The notes under the pieces were generated by a model that was not told where the DNA came from, searched no databases, and was given only the letters and a program-made list of their open reading frames with translations. Source: Leptodactylus fallax (taxonomy: Eukaryota; Chordata; Amphibia; Anura; Leptodactylidae). Taken from it: DNA of 64,000 nt. The stretch covers positions 6,367,001 through 6,431,000 of the forward strand of contig CAMRHE010000028.1 of assembly GCA_947044405.1 (NCBI GenBank). Direction: 5' to 3'. Shown here piece by piece: positions 24,395-35,648 of the stretch. The first letter of the stretch is position 1, and every line of letters begins with the position of its first letter. The position numbers and the translations under genes are program-made.

Positions 24395-25170
24395 GACCCC
24401 AGCCCTGCAGATAGATAGGTTAGGGTTCTGGTGACACTAACCTATCTATCTGCAGGGCTGGGGTGATATACTGGGTCTGGTGACACTAACCTATCTATCT
24501 GCAGGGCTGGGATGATATGCTGGGGTCTGGTGACAATAACCTATCTATCTGCAGGGCTGGGATGATATGCTGGGGTCTGGTGACAATAACCTATCTATCT
24601 GCAGGGCTGGAGTGATATACTAGGTTAGGGTCACCAGAACCAGCGTATCACCCCAGCCCTGCAGATAGATAGGTTAGTGTCCCCAGAACCAGCATATCAC
24701 CCCAGCCCTGAAGATAGATAGGTTAGTGTCCCCAGAACCAGCATATCACCCCAGTCCTGCAGATAGATAGGTTAGTGTCCCCAGAACCAGCATATCACCC
24801 CAGCCCTGCAGATAGATAGGTTAGTGTCACCAGAGCCCAGCATATCACCCCAGCCCTGCAGATAGATAGGTTAGTGTCACCAGAACCAGCATATCACCCC
24901 AACCCTGCAGATAGATAGGTTAGTGTCCCCAGAACCAGCATATCACCCCAGCCCTGCAGATAGATAGGTTAGTGTCCCCAGAACCAGCATATCACCCCAG
25001 CCCTGCAGATAGATAGGTTAGTGTCACCAGAACCAGCATATCACCCCAGCCCTGCAGATAGATAGGTTAGTGTCACCAGAGCCAGCATATCACCCCAGCC
25101 CTGCAGATAGATAGGTTAGTGTCACCAGAACCATCTTTCTGCAGGACTGGGGTGATATGCTTTGGTTCTC
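24395..25170. repeat. 49-bp minisatellite, array B, mixed orientation
   Basis: Same 49-bp unit as 5802-7724. Orientation changes three times: reverse at 24395-24424, forward at 24425-24620, reverse at 24621-25132, and forward again at 25133-25170. The forward block carries GGGATGATATGCTGGGGTCTGG variants and the reverse block carries GTCCCCAGAACC variants, so the blocks have evolved separately. The junctions join half-units (GATAGGTTAGGG|TTCTGGTGACAC near 24424). Confidence 0.95.
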
Positions 25171-25175
25171 TGGGC

Positions 25176-25405
25176 TTTTATGATTGATGACCTATCCTAT
25201 TTCCAATAGGTCATCAGTTGAAGAACAATGGGGTCTGACATCCCTGATGATCATCTGTTTGAAGTGGTAGCAACTCTTTGCTTCATTGGTCACATGGCCT
25301 GCTTGCAGCTCAGTCCCATTCAAGTGAGTGGGGCTGAGCTGTGTTACTAAGCACAGCAGCTATATGATGTTCGGCATTGTGCTTGTATTTCTGTAGGGCC
25401 AGTGC
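25176..25405. repeat. Dispersed repeat copy (CCAAGCAC family)
   Basis: GATGACCTATCC, CCAATAGGTCATCAG, GGGGTCTGACATCCCTGATG, TCACATGGCC and GCAGCTCAGTCCCATTCAAG follow the family order. It directly abuts the 49-bp array, as does the copy at 7745. Confidence 0.7.
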
Positions 25406-25510
25406 CTGGATTGTCACCTTTCATAGTCCTTGGTGTTATTCTATATCTGCATGTGTCTCTGTGCATGTAATTCTGTGATCCCTAAGACCTGGACGTGAGA
25501 ATCACATATA

Positions 25511-25690
25511 GTACTGTGCAAAAGTTTTAGGCAGAGGTGGAAATATGCTGCACAGTAAGAATGCTTTCAGAAATAGAAAGGTTAATAGTTTATTTTTGGA
25601 GCAAGTCTACATCTAGATCTGTGCTTGGTTATTCAAGATGGCAGCGGGAACAACCTCCCTGCCGAGTTTCCTAGAAATCTGAATGCTATA
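25511..25690 (+). mobile_element. Tc1-like deletion derivative, copy 1
   Basis: The left end GTACTGTGCAAAAGTTTTAG and subterminal AGAATGCTTTCAGAAATAGA are joined after TTTATTTTTGG to the transposase 3' region (AGATCTGTGCTT, CAAGATGGCAGCGGGAACAA). The protein tail reads as the end of a Tc1-like DDE domain. The middle of the element and its right end are missing. The deletion is larger than in the copies at 39261 and 63411. Confidence 0.75.
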
Positions 25691-26467
25691 GCGTGCCCAG
25701 TTATACAGTGATGCGGGCAGTGAGTTTCTCCATGTAAGTATTGTGTCCTGGCTCTCCTCCTGCTGCACTTGGGGCTGCCCTGCAGGTACAGTACGTACCT
25801 AGAGTGAGTCAGAGGTTCCTTAGAAATGGTCAAACGTCTTAAAGCTATTAGCTCACGTATAATTACACCCTGTTAATAGGCATTGTTTGTCAGTGAGACA
25901 TCAAGTACGTCGGCGCAGTCAGTTTTATATGTTCTGATGACATCACTGATGATTATTTGGAATCTGTGACATCATTGACATTCGTTACAGTCCTTGACTA
26001 TTGTCATGGTTTTAGGACCTGCTGACATCACTGAACTGTGTCTGTACATGCACTGCAAATATTCATGCATCCTATGTAAGAAACTAGGTCAGGGCGGACG
26101 GCCAAACCTTTTATTTACCTGGTCTTTCTGGCTCGTGTGGTGCTTTCACTGTCAGGTAATCTGTGCCATCAGACCCATTAAGGCATGGTTTCTGGCACTA
26201 AGGTTACATACACTCAGCCGAGTGTTCAGTTCGAGCGATGCTCCGATACTCCATTCCTATCCTATAATTATAGGGCAGACCCTATCCTGCTCTGTGACAT
26301 CATATCGGAATTGGACGAGACCCCCCCATAGGAACGAATAAAGCACGGAATGCACTTGGATGTTATCTGAGTGTGATCCGAGTGCCTTCCGTTAAAAAAA
26401 AAAAAAATTGCATCCACACACACACACACCCGGCCAGCATGAGGTCTAAGACGTCGGCAGTGAATAA
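25691..26467. other. Intron sequence with a palindromic-repeat fragment
   Basis: 26220-26345 (CCTATAATTATAGGGCAGACCC and GGAACGAATAAAGCACGGAATG) is related to the repeat at 44360-45050. A short (CA)n lies at about 26415. No gene seen. Confidence 0.5.
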
Positions 26468-26468
26468 T

Positions 26469-26840
26469 TTAAAGAGAATCTGTCACTAGATATAAAAAGC
26501 CCATCATCTGAGCATATTGGCGATTTGTTATCCAAATCTGTTCAGCCATTCCACAGATATAAGCCCTGTTAGTGTTGATGCAAATTAGGATTTACTAACC
26601 AAGTGGGCGGTAACACTACATGACATACAGTACAGAGACCCTGCCCCAGAGATACCACAGTATTAACACCCACTTGGCTAATAGACCCTAATTTACATAA
26701 ACAATAACAGGGCTTATATCTGTGGAATGGCTGAACAGATTTGGATAAACAAAACTCCATATGCTGAAGATGACAGCGCCGATCAGATGATGGAGGTCAT
26801 TGGGCTTTACAGATCTGACGACAGGTTCTCTTCCCCTTTT
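26469..26840. mobile_element. Foldback MITE, TTTAAAGAG family, copy 1
   Basis: The inner inverted arms CCAAATCTGTTCAGCCATTC, CACAGATATAAGCCC and their reverse (GGGCTTATATCTGTGGAATG, GCTGAACAGATTTGG) flank a GCAAATTAGGATTTACTAACC centre. The outer ends are TTTAAAGAGAATCTGTCAC and GACAGGTTCTCTTCCCCTTT. The same element lies at 32148-32532. Confidence 0.85.
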
Positions 26841-28658
26841 ACAATACACAACCAGGAGACTGAAGTTCCCCCAATATGTAACATGTGCCTCGCCCATACT
26901 TAGCAGAGAGTTGTCCGCACTTGCGCAGTGACCTATCCTATCTGCCATAGTGCTGCTATCTGTAAAGTGCACTCATGAGACAAACGCATGACGCGGAGGC
27001 CATAAGATATAGTCAAGGTCAAACGGGATCCTCCCATATTATGTGGTGACTTTGCTTCCAAATGTTTACCTGAAATACTCTGTGCTGCTGATTTAATTGT
27101 TTACAGGTCATACCCCTCCCCTTTCCTAAGACACATTGCATCTAGGAAATGAAAATATCAGTAAGGTCCCAGAGCGGGCCGTAGTCAGACTCCTTTTACA
27201 TATGGGGACATCAGTCTTTATGTCTCTTGTACCTTGTCCTGAGATTGAGGGATAATTGCCGTACAGACCGTCGCTGCTCGCCCCCGCTTTATCTCCTCCT
27301 GGAGCCTGGATATCAGTGATTATAGGGAGTGACACCAGAGAATTACTGCCGTCATAAAAGTGTGAATATATACATACATATATATATATACCGTATATAC
27401 ATGCACATGTGTTATTATGTATCATACCCTACAGCTATAATAACATTGTATAGATATAACCAGGCTCACTCACTGAGCAGTTTTTTATGTTCAGTCCTCC
27501 AGGCAAGAGAATAAGTGGATTTACATTGAAATCCTAACCCCCCACTGTGATCCTATAGATAATCCCCCAGCCCCAATTGTTCTGATGTCCTCTGCAAAGT
27601 TTAACCCCACTGTATCCAGAAGTAATTACAGGGCCTTATGTAAAGCCGCTTTCCCACTGCGCTCTATAAGTCACAAGGATTTACAGAGCCGTACCTCCAT
27701 AGGTATACAGCATTCAGCTGTAATCTGTGGAGAAATCTGCCAGCAAGTGTACAATTTCCCTGCAGCGCCGCCACAGGGGACTTGACGAATTGCAAAGCGA
27801 CCACTGAAATCAATGGGATGTCCATAAAATCCAAGCTGTGCCGAGTCCTCCAGAGTTAGAGACGCTCTTTGTAGGCAGTCTCTGCACTGGCTCATGGATG
27901 GGGTAGTCCTGAACATAAGACCCCATCCCCCTATTAATCCAGAATCCCCTAATACTGTTATAGAAAGGATTTTCTAGCACAGACAACGTTTCCCTGTTAT
28001 ATTTGTCCACGTTCATCAAAGCCGCTATTCTAACAGAGGGAAAATCCCTTTAAACGCTGCTCCTAGTTTCGCCTCCTGGCACTAGTGCCTTACCCATCAT
28101 GTGGGCTCGTTTCGCCCGTCCTCGGGATTTCACCGAATCTCTTTGGTTTTGCTATGTCTTCCCCTCTTATGGCTTTAGCCTCAGGTTAGAACTGAAACTT
28201 CATTTCTTCTTTCTGTTCCTTGAAACTTCCCGTGAAACCGCCTCTCTAGTACAAACAGAAACGGAAATCACATTTTATTTGTTGCATTTCTCTTATGTCT
28301 TCATTTCTAAACCTAAAATTTCTCCTACAGTCCATGGGGAAGTTGAGAATTAAAGGATTTCTGGGAAATGGTGATTCATTCTTACTTTTCTCTGAAAAGT
28401 GAATTTTTGTTATATAATATGGATATAATGATTTTTTATCTTAAAGAAGAACTCCTATGACAACACTGAATGGTGGAAGTGTTGTCATAGGGAAAGAAGT
28501 AAATAAGGCTTTGATAGATGGCTTGTAGGATTCAATCTTTGCTTTATAACTTTTTTTTTTCATATTTTTCCCTATGATTTTAGTCAAGAATATTTTGTAT
28601 TCAGCATCCAGTGGAGCGCGCCACAATTATTCATTTTATGCCGATTTAGAGGCTTATG
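26841..28658. other. Intron sequence, no gene seen
   Basis: Mostly unique. It includes a short (TA)n tract at about 27370-27400 and TTCTAACAGAGGGAAAATCCCTTTAAA near 28030. No exon with usable splice sites and recognisable protein content was found. Confidence 0.5.
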
Positions 28659-28659
28659 C

Positions 28660-28893
28660 TATGTTCACACTAGTGTTCGGGTGTCTGTCCTTCGGGTCCG
28701 TATGGGGACTTGAAAGACGGAGACCCTGCCCACTGAAAAAGTGGTTACCCACGGAAACCCGCGGACCCCATAAACTACAATGGCGTCTGCCAGTTTTATA
28801 CTGAAACCAGCATAGAGAAAAGTCCTCCTTGCAGGACTTTTCTCTCCACCGATTTTAGGTGTGTTCTGCAGCGCTAATGTGAATCCAGCCTTA
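28660..28893. repeat. Dispersed GTTCACACTAG-type MITE, copy 1
   Basis: Shares its left end (TATGTTCACACTAGTGTTCGG), middle (ACGGAGACCCTGCCCACTG, CAATGGCGTCTGCCAG) and right end (CTAATGTGAATCCAGCCTTA) with 40200-40432. Related copies are at 37373 and 49055. The ends are inverted (TTCACACTAG and CTAATGTGAA). Confidence 0.8.
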
Positions 28894-29092
28894 TCTTAGA
28901 TACAGTAGAGCTCCATAGACTTCTATGGTACTGTATTATGGCTATGTACAGGTATTACTATAGTCATGTTCTAAAAAGTTCCCTTTGGGGGGTTTTTTCT
29001 CTTCTTTTTAAATTTTTTTTCCTCTACTATTTTACTATAAAACCTCCTCATGTTATTAAATGAATACAGTTAGTGAAATATATATATATATA

Positions 29093-29781
29093 CACACATG
29101 GAAAAAAATTGTTGGTACCCCTCGTTTAATGAAAGAAAAACCCACAATGGTGTTGAATCTGTGCAGGGTACAATGAAATCTCAAGACTATCAAGGGCTTC
29201 TAGAGAGAAATGTGCTGCCCAGTGTCAGAAAGCTTGGTCTCAGTCGCAGGTCATGGGTCTTGCAACAGGATAATGACCCAAAACACACAGCTAAAAACAC
29301 CCAAGAATGGCTAAGAGGAAAACATTGGACTATTCTGAAGTGGCCTTCTATGAGCCCTGACCTAAATCCTATTGAGCATCTTTGGAAGGAGCTGAAACAT
29401 GCCGTCTGGAAAAGACACCCTTCAAACCCGAGACAACTGGAGCAGTTTGCTCATGAGGAGTGGCCAGAATACCTGCTGAGAGGTGCAGAAGTCTCATTGA
29501 CAGTTACAGGAATCGTTTGATTGCAGGGATTGCCTCAAAAGGTTGTGCAACAAAATATTAAGTTAAGGGAACCATCATTTCTGTCCAGGCCTGTTTCATG
29601 AGTTTTCTTTTTTTAAAAATTCTGTTGAAGCCTGGTTGGAAAGCAATGTCTGACTTTCATTTGTTCATTTTCATAGAATTTTTATATATTATTACTTTTG
29701 TCAGATTCAAGTTATTTCTGTGACCATTGTGGGTTTTTTCTTTCATTAAATGAGGGGTACCAACAATTTTCTCCACGTGTG
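29093..29781 (+). mobile_element. Internally deleted Tc1-like element, second family
   Basis: The ends are CACACATGGAAAAAAATTGT and CGTGTG (reverse CACACGTGGAGAAAATTGTT), with inner inverted blocks GTACCCCTCGTTTAATGAAA and TTTCATTAAATGAGGGGTAC. TA lies on the left (29091-29092); the right TA is lost. The element is 689 bp, so over half of a usual Tc1 length is missing. The deletion removes the DNA-binding domain and the start of the DDE domain. It is inserted in an (AT)n tract. Confidence 0.88.
29158..29518 (+). pseudogene. Tc1-like transposase, C-terminal half
   Basis: Reads in one frame as the C-terminal catalytic half of a Tc1 transposase: [39 protein letters not shown] (second catalytic Asp), [20 protein letters not shown] (Glu), then a frameshift near EYLLRG. 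The N-terminal helix-turn-helix and the first catalytic Asp are deleted, so it cannot encode an active enzyme. Confidence 0.9.
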
Positions 29782-30499
29782 TTTGTATATAGAGATACAC
29801 TATTTATATATTTATATATATATATATATAGATATCTATATATATATATAGATATAGATATATAGGTAGGTATATATAATTATATGTTTGATAGCAAATA
29901 TATTATATATGAAATTGGTCATTATTTAACTATTTTTTTGCACCCGAAATGTATATTTTACATTCATTCTTTGTCTCTGGTAGGACTTGCTTAAATGGGG
30001 CCAGTTGTATTTGATTATTCCCTCCCCAAATAAGCTAAGCAGAAGGTGTCAGAAAGTCGCCCCCTCCTCTTTCCTTGGATATAGTATTGGCCAAGCATGC
30101 ATGTTCATGGCTGGATTGGGAGTAATAATTGTTGATCAAAAACCTTGTTCATTTGCAGAAATAAAAGTAGTTTTAGCCCTTTGGTCTGGGGCATCTGTAG
30201 GGGTCCTGGTGGTCAGACCTTCCCCAATAAGACGTTTTATCAAATGCAGTCAATATCGCTGGTTAGGACTGAGGCAACACGTTGTGGAAAAGCTGCATTT
30301 TTATTGCAGATTTTTTGGCGTGAGTGGATTTAGCAGAAGCGAGAAGTATAATAAGAGCTTCCATTGTATCTCCCACCCTATTTGTGCAGGATCTGCTGCC
30401 TGCTCCACTCACTTTACTGTGCAGAGAAATATTGGGAAGGGGCTGCAGTGCTGAATTGTGATTGGTGAGATCAGAGGTCATTCTGTACCCCCATCAGTT
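29782..30499. other. (TA)n tract and intron sequence, no gene seen
   Basis: 29800-29900 is an interrupted (TA)n with GATATC spacers. 29930-30480 has a 155-codon open frame (29987-30454) that shows no domain, signal or splice context that I recognise; I treat it as chance. Confidence 0.5.
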
Positions 30500-30540
30500 A
30501 TAAAGTGATGGTATATTCTAGCGCTATACCATCACTTTAT
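30500..30540. repeat. Perfect 16-bp hairpin
   Basis: ATAAAGTGATGGTATA (30500-30515) and its exact reverse complement (30525-30540) are separated by nine bases. Probably part of a larger dispersed repeat rather than a terminator. Confidence 0.85.
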
Positions 30541-30752
30541 GGGATGGCAATAACCTTGTAAGGCTAAGTTCACATGGAAGAGTTTGGAGCGGATTTTGTT
30601 GCCAATTGTTCCTTAACATCGTCTCCAAGTTCCAGATGGAATCTGAGGAAGACTGTGTCAAATTCTTCTAAAAATTCCTCCCTGTGAGCCTAGGCTAGGT
30701 GTAACCCCTGAGTAAGCCTGCTGTATCAGAATAAGGAATAGCTAGATAAAAT

Positions 30753-31149
30753 TTAAAGGGGTTGTCCAGCTCCAAAAGGACTTTTCATACTGAGGACCTG
30801 TCCACAGAGTAGGTCATCAGTATGCGATCTGTCAGGGTCAGACACCCGGGACCCCGCACAGATCAGCTGTTCTAGCAGCCTCTAGGTGCCGGAAACTGAT
30901 AGTGGACAGGAATGTGTGCAGCATCGATCCTGGTCAAGTAATAGGCGCGATGATGCAATTCGTGGAATCCCCGCAATACAGTGGACAGAGCTGCTCCGCA
31001 CATGCTGTCCGCTCACTGCTGTAACTAACAGCTGATCTGTATGGGGTCTGGATGTCAGACCCCCAAAGAAGATGTACTGATGAGCATGAAAAGTTATCAG
31101 CATGAAAAGGTCTTTTTTTTTTTTTTTTTTGGCCGGACAACCCCTTTAA
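30753..31149. mobile_element. TTAA-type MITE, copy 2
   Basis: TTTAAAGGGGTTGTCCAGCTCC at the left and GGCCGGACAACCCCTTTAA at the right are inverted repeats, each bounded by TTAA (30753-30756 and 31146-31149). The interior is also palindromic: GGGTCAGACACCCGGGACCCC and GATCAGCTGTT near the left, AACAGCTGATC and GGATGTCAGACCCCC near the right. A pure T tract lies at about 31111-31130. No coding sequence. Confidence 0.85.
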
Positions 31150-32147
31150 TTTAATGCTGGGAACACACCATAAATGTCACCCCTGGGTGTTGGAACCCCA
31201 CTGATCCTGGGCTAAGGATATTGATGGCCTATACCAAGAATAGGTAGTCAATTCTCGGAAAATCCCTCTAGTGTGTGGAAATCTCCATGAGTTTGGCTAC
31301 TGTTCATACCTGATATTTAAAAAAAAAAAATGATGTCTGGGAAAGTTGCTGGATGCAATGAGTTGTGATTGACTCACGAGTGTCCAGTCGATGCCTCACG
31401 TAATTGTGTGTTATCAGTCCCATAGGGCTGGTCTGGGGAAAGACCAGCACATAAAGCCCTGTATCTCCGTGACTCAGGCCGGCTTCTGCACAGCGCTGCT
31501 TTTCTTGCCCAGTTTGTTTTTTCTTTTCTATGACCAAAGTGCATTACGTAGGAAGGAGTATGTGATAGGCGCAGGGTTTGGTGCAGACTGTTAGTCACTA
31601 CATGAGACAGTCGAGGCTCATTATGGCCGTGACTCTGTTTTCAAGGTAAGATTCAGGAGGTTCCAGAAACCACATTTGGGTCAGAATTCACTTTTCTCGT
31701 CGCCCCAAACCACAGATGCGAAAACAATGCTCGGACGTAATGAGCTGGATCAGAGTCACGGCATCTTGGAGGAAATAAACCATTTGTAGGTGAGACGTCT
31801 GCAGCTGCCATGAGACCTAACATTAGTCCAAGAAAACACAAGACAAGGGCTTGCAACGGTTTCTCCTTGGCATCCTGCCCTGCTGTCCTCTGACAGATAC
31901 CAGCTGTCATGGTGTTTGCCTCGGCCTAGCCACAGACACTTTTACTTTGCACGGCTCACCCTGGTCATCGGACAAGTGTACAAAGCTGCACTTGTCTGTG
32001 AGCCCTGAATCCATGCCAGATTTCCAGTTCTGCACCCAGCAGCTTATTGGGGCCTCACTAAATCCTTTCACAGTCACTGACTGGCATAGAAATGCAACTT
32101 TTTGAGAAGGAAAAGTGAGGGACCGTGTGGAGAAATGCCCTACAGTC
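31150..32147. other. Intron sequence, no gene seen
   Basis: Apparently unique apart from an A-run at about 31319. Short open frames only, none with recognisable content. Confidence 0.5.
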
Positions 32148-32532
32148 TTAAAGAGGACCTGTCACCAGGTCTGACATGACATCCATCATCTGATCGGCGC
32201 TGTCACCCTGAGTATTTTGTTGTTTTGTTCATCCAAATCCGTTCAGCCATTCCACAGATATAAGCCCTTTTAGTGTTGATGCAAATTAGTGTCTACTAAC
32301 CAAGTGGGCGGTAACATTGTGGTTTCTCTGGGGGCGGGGTCTCTGTGTGCTCTGTTATGCAGTGTTACTGCCCCTTTGGCTAGTAGACCCTGATTTGCAT
32401 TAACAGGGCTTATATCTGTGGAATAGCTGAACAGATTTGGATAAACAAAACTCCAAAAAGCTCAGGGTCACAGCGCTGATCAGATGATGGATTTCATTGG
32501 GCTTTTCAGATCTGGTGAGTGGTCCCCTTTAA
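32148..32532. mobile_element. Foldback MITE, TTTAAAGAG family, copy 2, TTAA-flanked
   Basis: TTAA at 32148-32151 and 32529-32532. The ends are TTAAAGAGGACCTGTCACCA and GGTGAGTGGTCCCCTTTAA. Inner arms CCAAATCCGTTCAGCCATTC and GATATAAGCCC are inverted at GGGCTTATATCTGTGGAAT and CTGAACAGATTTGG. It is better preserved at its ends than copy 1 at 26469 and shows that the family uses TTAA targets. Confidence 0.88.
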
Positions 32533-32554
32533 AGAGTAGATATAAACCTATATA

Positions 32555-32735
32555 CAGGGTGGGCCATAAGTATGGATACACCCAGATACCATTTGTTTTT
32601 CTTGTGCAATTCTCCATGTGTCACATGACCCCCTTCCCATTGAAAAAAGTAAAGTTTAATCCAAAATGGCGGTAAGGTGATAACAGCAACCACTTCCATT
32701 TTATCTGGGTGTATCCATACTTCTGGCCCACCTTG
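32555..32735. mobile_element. Mariner-type MITE with TA target duplication
   Basis: The 181-bp element has 34-bp inverted ends (CAGGGTGGGCCATAAGTATG onwards; reverse of right end CAAGGTGGGCCAGAAGTATG) that differ at only two positions. It is flanked by TA (32553-32554 and 32736-32737). No room for a transposase. High end similarity suggests fairly recent insertion. Confidence 0.92.
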
Positions 32736-33734
32736 TAGTACTAATATGCAGTATTAGGTAGTGTCCTAAATAGCTACTTCTCCTTTATTTTTGTTGTTTA
32801 TTATTGCTATGGGATTACATGTTACAGACCACATTGTGAGAATACAGATATAGGGCCGGGCAGAGCACTGTCCATACCCTGTAAATCCAGGCCTCACAGT
32901 CTCCAACATTCTGAACTTAGAGGGAAGCTGCAGGTTTTGACTTCCTTCAGCTTCCCTCCTGTATGATTGGAATGTTCCATCTTGTTAATGGAAACCACTC
33001 TGATAATATGAGTGTAATATTTATTAGTACATGAGGAAACTTCTTTTAAGCCGCACTCCAAGCAAAACTGTTACTGTACGAAGTCTAATAGAGTCTGAGG
33101 GAGTGGTGCATGATGTAGAGAGAATCTTATATGTCTGCTCTGCCCTTTAGACCTAGAATAACACAATGTATCTGTTTAGCCTGGAGAGCTCCTTTACATG
33201 TACAGTGTTAGGTGATGTATTACAGGTCTGGATTAAAACCAGGAATTGGGCAACAAATGGGCAGAGAAATTTACTGTTTGTAATGTAATGTTTTAGGGTA
33301 TTTTGAATAGACTAAAAAAACAAAACAAAGTAGTTTTGGAGTTCGACTCTCCCAAAATCCATCAATAATTGGGAAAATGTCCTCCAATTAACTACAAATC
33401 TTAAAACCAGCCACACCTCGGTCAAGGTGATCGGTTCTGGATTTGTCCTGCGGTCATTTCTCAGATAAGTACATTGGTGAAAATGTTCTGGATAAATGGG
33501 AATGACAGTAGAATGAACTGTCCGAGTCCAGGGAGAGACGGGAACATATTCAGAGACCTGAGGGAACACACGGTATAAAACGCAGCTCCCTATTTACTAC
33601 TTATTAGTAGCGCTGCATTCACACCTGTGTTGGAGTTCTGTTCAGTCGCAGAACCAGAAGAAGAGAAAAACGGTCCATCTAATGACAGTAACGGACCCCA
33701 AGACTCCAAAACTACTGACCTACCCTTAGAGCCC
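32736..33734. other. Intron sequence, no gene seen
   Basis: Apparently unique; no splice-flanked exon, RNA gene or repeat end recognised. Confidence 0.45.
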
Positions 33735-34060
33735 CACAGATCTTCAATTGATGACCTATTCTGACACCCAGGACCAATGCGGATCACCTGTCTGAAGTGG
33801 CAACTGACTAAGCACCACTTCCGTGTCACCTGATCACAACTGAGTTCTTTTCAAGTCAATAGGCTGAGCTGCAATACCAAGCACAGCCACTATATAATGT
33901 ATGGCGCTGTGCTTGGCAAGTGCTAAAGAGGCTGCAGCACTCACACCAACACTGCAGCCTCTGCAAAGAACTGATTGGCTGGGGGCTCGGGTGTCTGACC
34001 CCTGATGATTTTTAATTGATGATCTGTCCTTAAAAATCAGCCTGGCAAACCCCTTTAAGA
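33735..34060. repeat. Dispersed repeat copy (CCAAGCAC family), near complete
   Basis: CAATTGATGACCTATTCTGA at the left and AATTGATGATCTGTCC with CCCCTTTAA at the right are inverted. The middle contains TGAGTTCTTTTCAAGTCAAT, GCTGCAATACCAAGCACAGCC and ATGTATGGCGCTGTGCTTGG. This is the most complete copy of the family in the window. Confidence 0.75.
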
Positions 34061-35648
34061 ATATTTGTGTCCTGTTGCAGACAGGACAGAGGGAGGGGAG
34101 AAGGTGACTCCTGCTGCAGCCAGTTATCTTACAGTCGGCCGCAAGAGTAAGGAGGAGGAGGAAGAGACATTTATTGAGCTCCTCATTGTAATAGCATCAA
34201 AGGAAAGGAGAACATGAATGAATGGGAATGCTCGAATATATATCTTTTATTTTTTTGCATTTTAAGAATGGGTTATATTGATGATTTACTACAAACAATG
34301 ACTTTTTTAATCTTGGGGCTCAGGGCTCTTCAGGCCATAGAAGGTGTTTTCCAAAAGTGGACGGGCCCATCGATATAACAAGCACAAATAATAAGTAATA
34401 ATAAAACAAATGAAACTAATTCCAGATAATAATCATAGAAAATGAAAGTTCAGATAAAGTTGGAGTATGTGGGCTTTAAGAAATTCCGGCACTTTCAGGA
34501 AAGACCCGTGTCTTCACGGTGTACAGTGTTTGCCTCCATTTATAAAGAAATTTTTTTTAAAAACTCAGAATTTCTTCAATATGTTTCCCCTCAAGTTATA
34601 GAAAACAATATAAACTGATTGTTCTCTCTGTTGTCTCCTTAATGGGCGGCCATAGGGGATTGCCATCCAGCTTTACAGGGACCCAAGCCTCTACTACTTT
34701 CATTTCGTACTGTTATGATGTCTGTGTCAGTCACCACTGTCAGTTTAGCATTCTGTTCATTAACCAGAAACTCACGATAAGAGTGCCATAGGTCCAAGGA
34801 TATACTGTAGGTGCTTGAGACTATGTTGCAGTACACACCGTTATGGGGGGAACAGAAATTTTTACAAAATGTGTTAATCCTCAGACAATTTTACACTTGT
34901 GCCTCCTGGAATAGTTCTTTAAATTCCCAGAGTTTTCACCGCTATGACGTCTTTAATTTCAAAAATCAACCTGTCTTTTGCCGTGTCCAAAATCTTGTAC
35001 AGTAGCAAGTGGAACATGAGGTTGAGACGTGAAGCCGTTCTGTGTTCGGCGGTGAGCTCCGCCACATACATAAATAGCTCAGTGTTTGCTCAGTGTTTTT
35101 GCTTCGGCCCAACATGTCATTTGGCTGGAGAACCCGGCTAATAAATCTGCATAATAAATAAAAGTGTTTCGTTCTCGGAGCATAACCTGAAAATACGTAG
35201 ATGAACTTGTTGCCCTTGGCAGTCACAGGCTTGAGTTTCCTTAAAGGGGAAATATTAATAGCAAAGTAAAACAGAGCGGACTTCTAATGGAGCTCGCTGG
35301 CTGTTTATATACTCTGTGCCAGGCGGCGAGGCTTTCCTTCACCTCTCGTGTGTAGTATTTTATTTTATTTTTTTTTTTATTACCTCGAAGCATCTACAAT
35401 GCAAAAAGTTGCCAATGGTCTAAATTAGAATTAATCCTACCATTCTGTGTCTACAGCTCCTAGGCAGATCTATCAGTTACCATGGTTTCTGACTACAAAC
35501 AACACTTGTGTAGTCTGATGCTGCAGTCATGTTTCTTTCCAACTGTCCCAACATACCAGTGCACCACAGTACTGTGCAAAAGTTTTAGCACAGCGTTGCC
35601 TCTTGTACTGGTCCATTGGAGGACAAAAACTAAAATAGTGGTAATACA
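34061..35648. other. Intron sequence, mostly unique, no gene seen
   Basis: Nothing coding. 34480-35350 is largely free of recognisable repeats. GTACTGTGCAAAAGTTTTAG at 35570-35589 is a solitary end of the Tc1 family seen at 25511, 39261 and 63411. Confidence 0.5.

Noticed and set aside
29987..30454. 155-codon open frame on the + strand
   Set aside because: No recognisable domain, no splice or start context, and it lies within intron sequence; the length is possible by chance.
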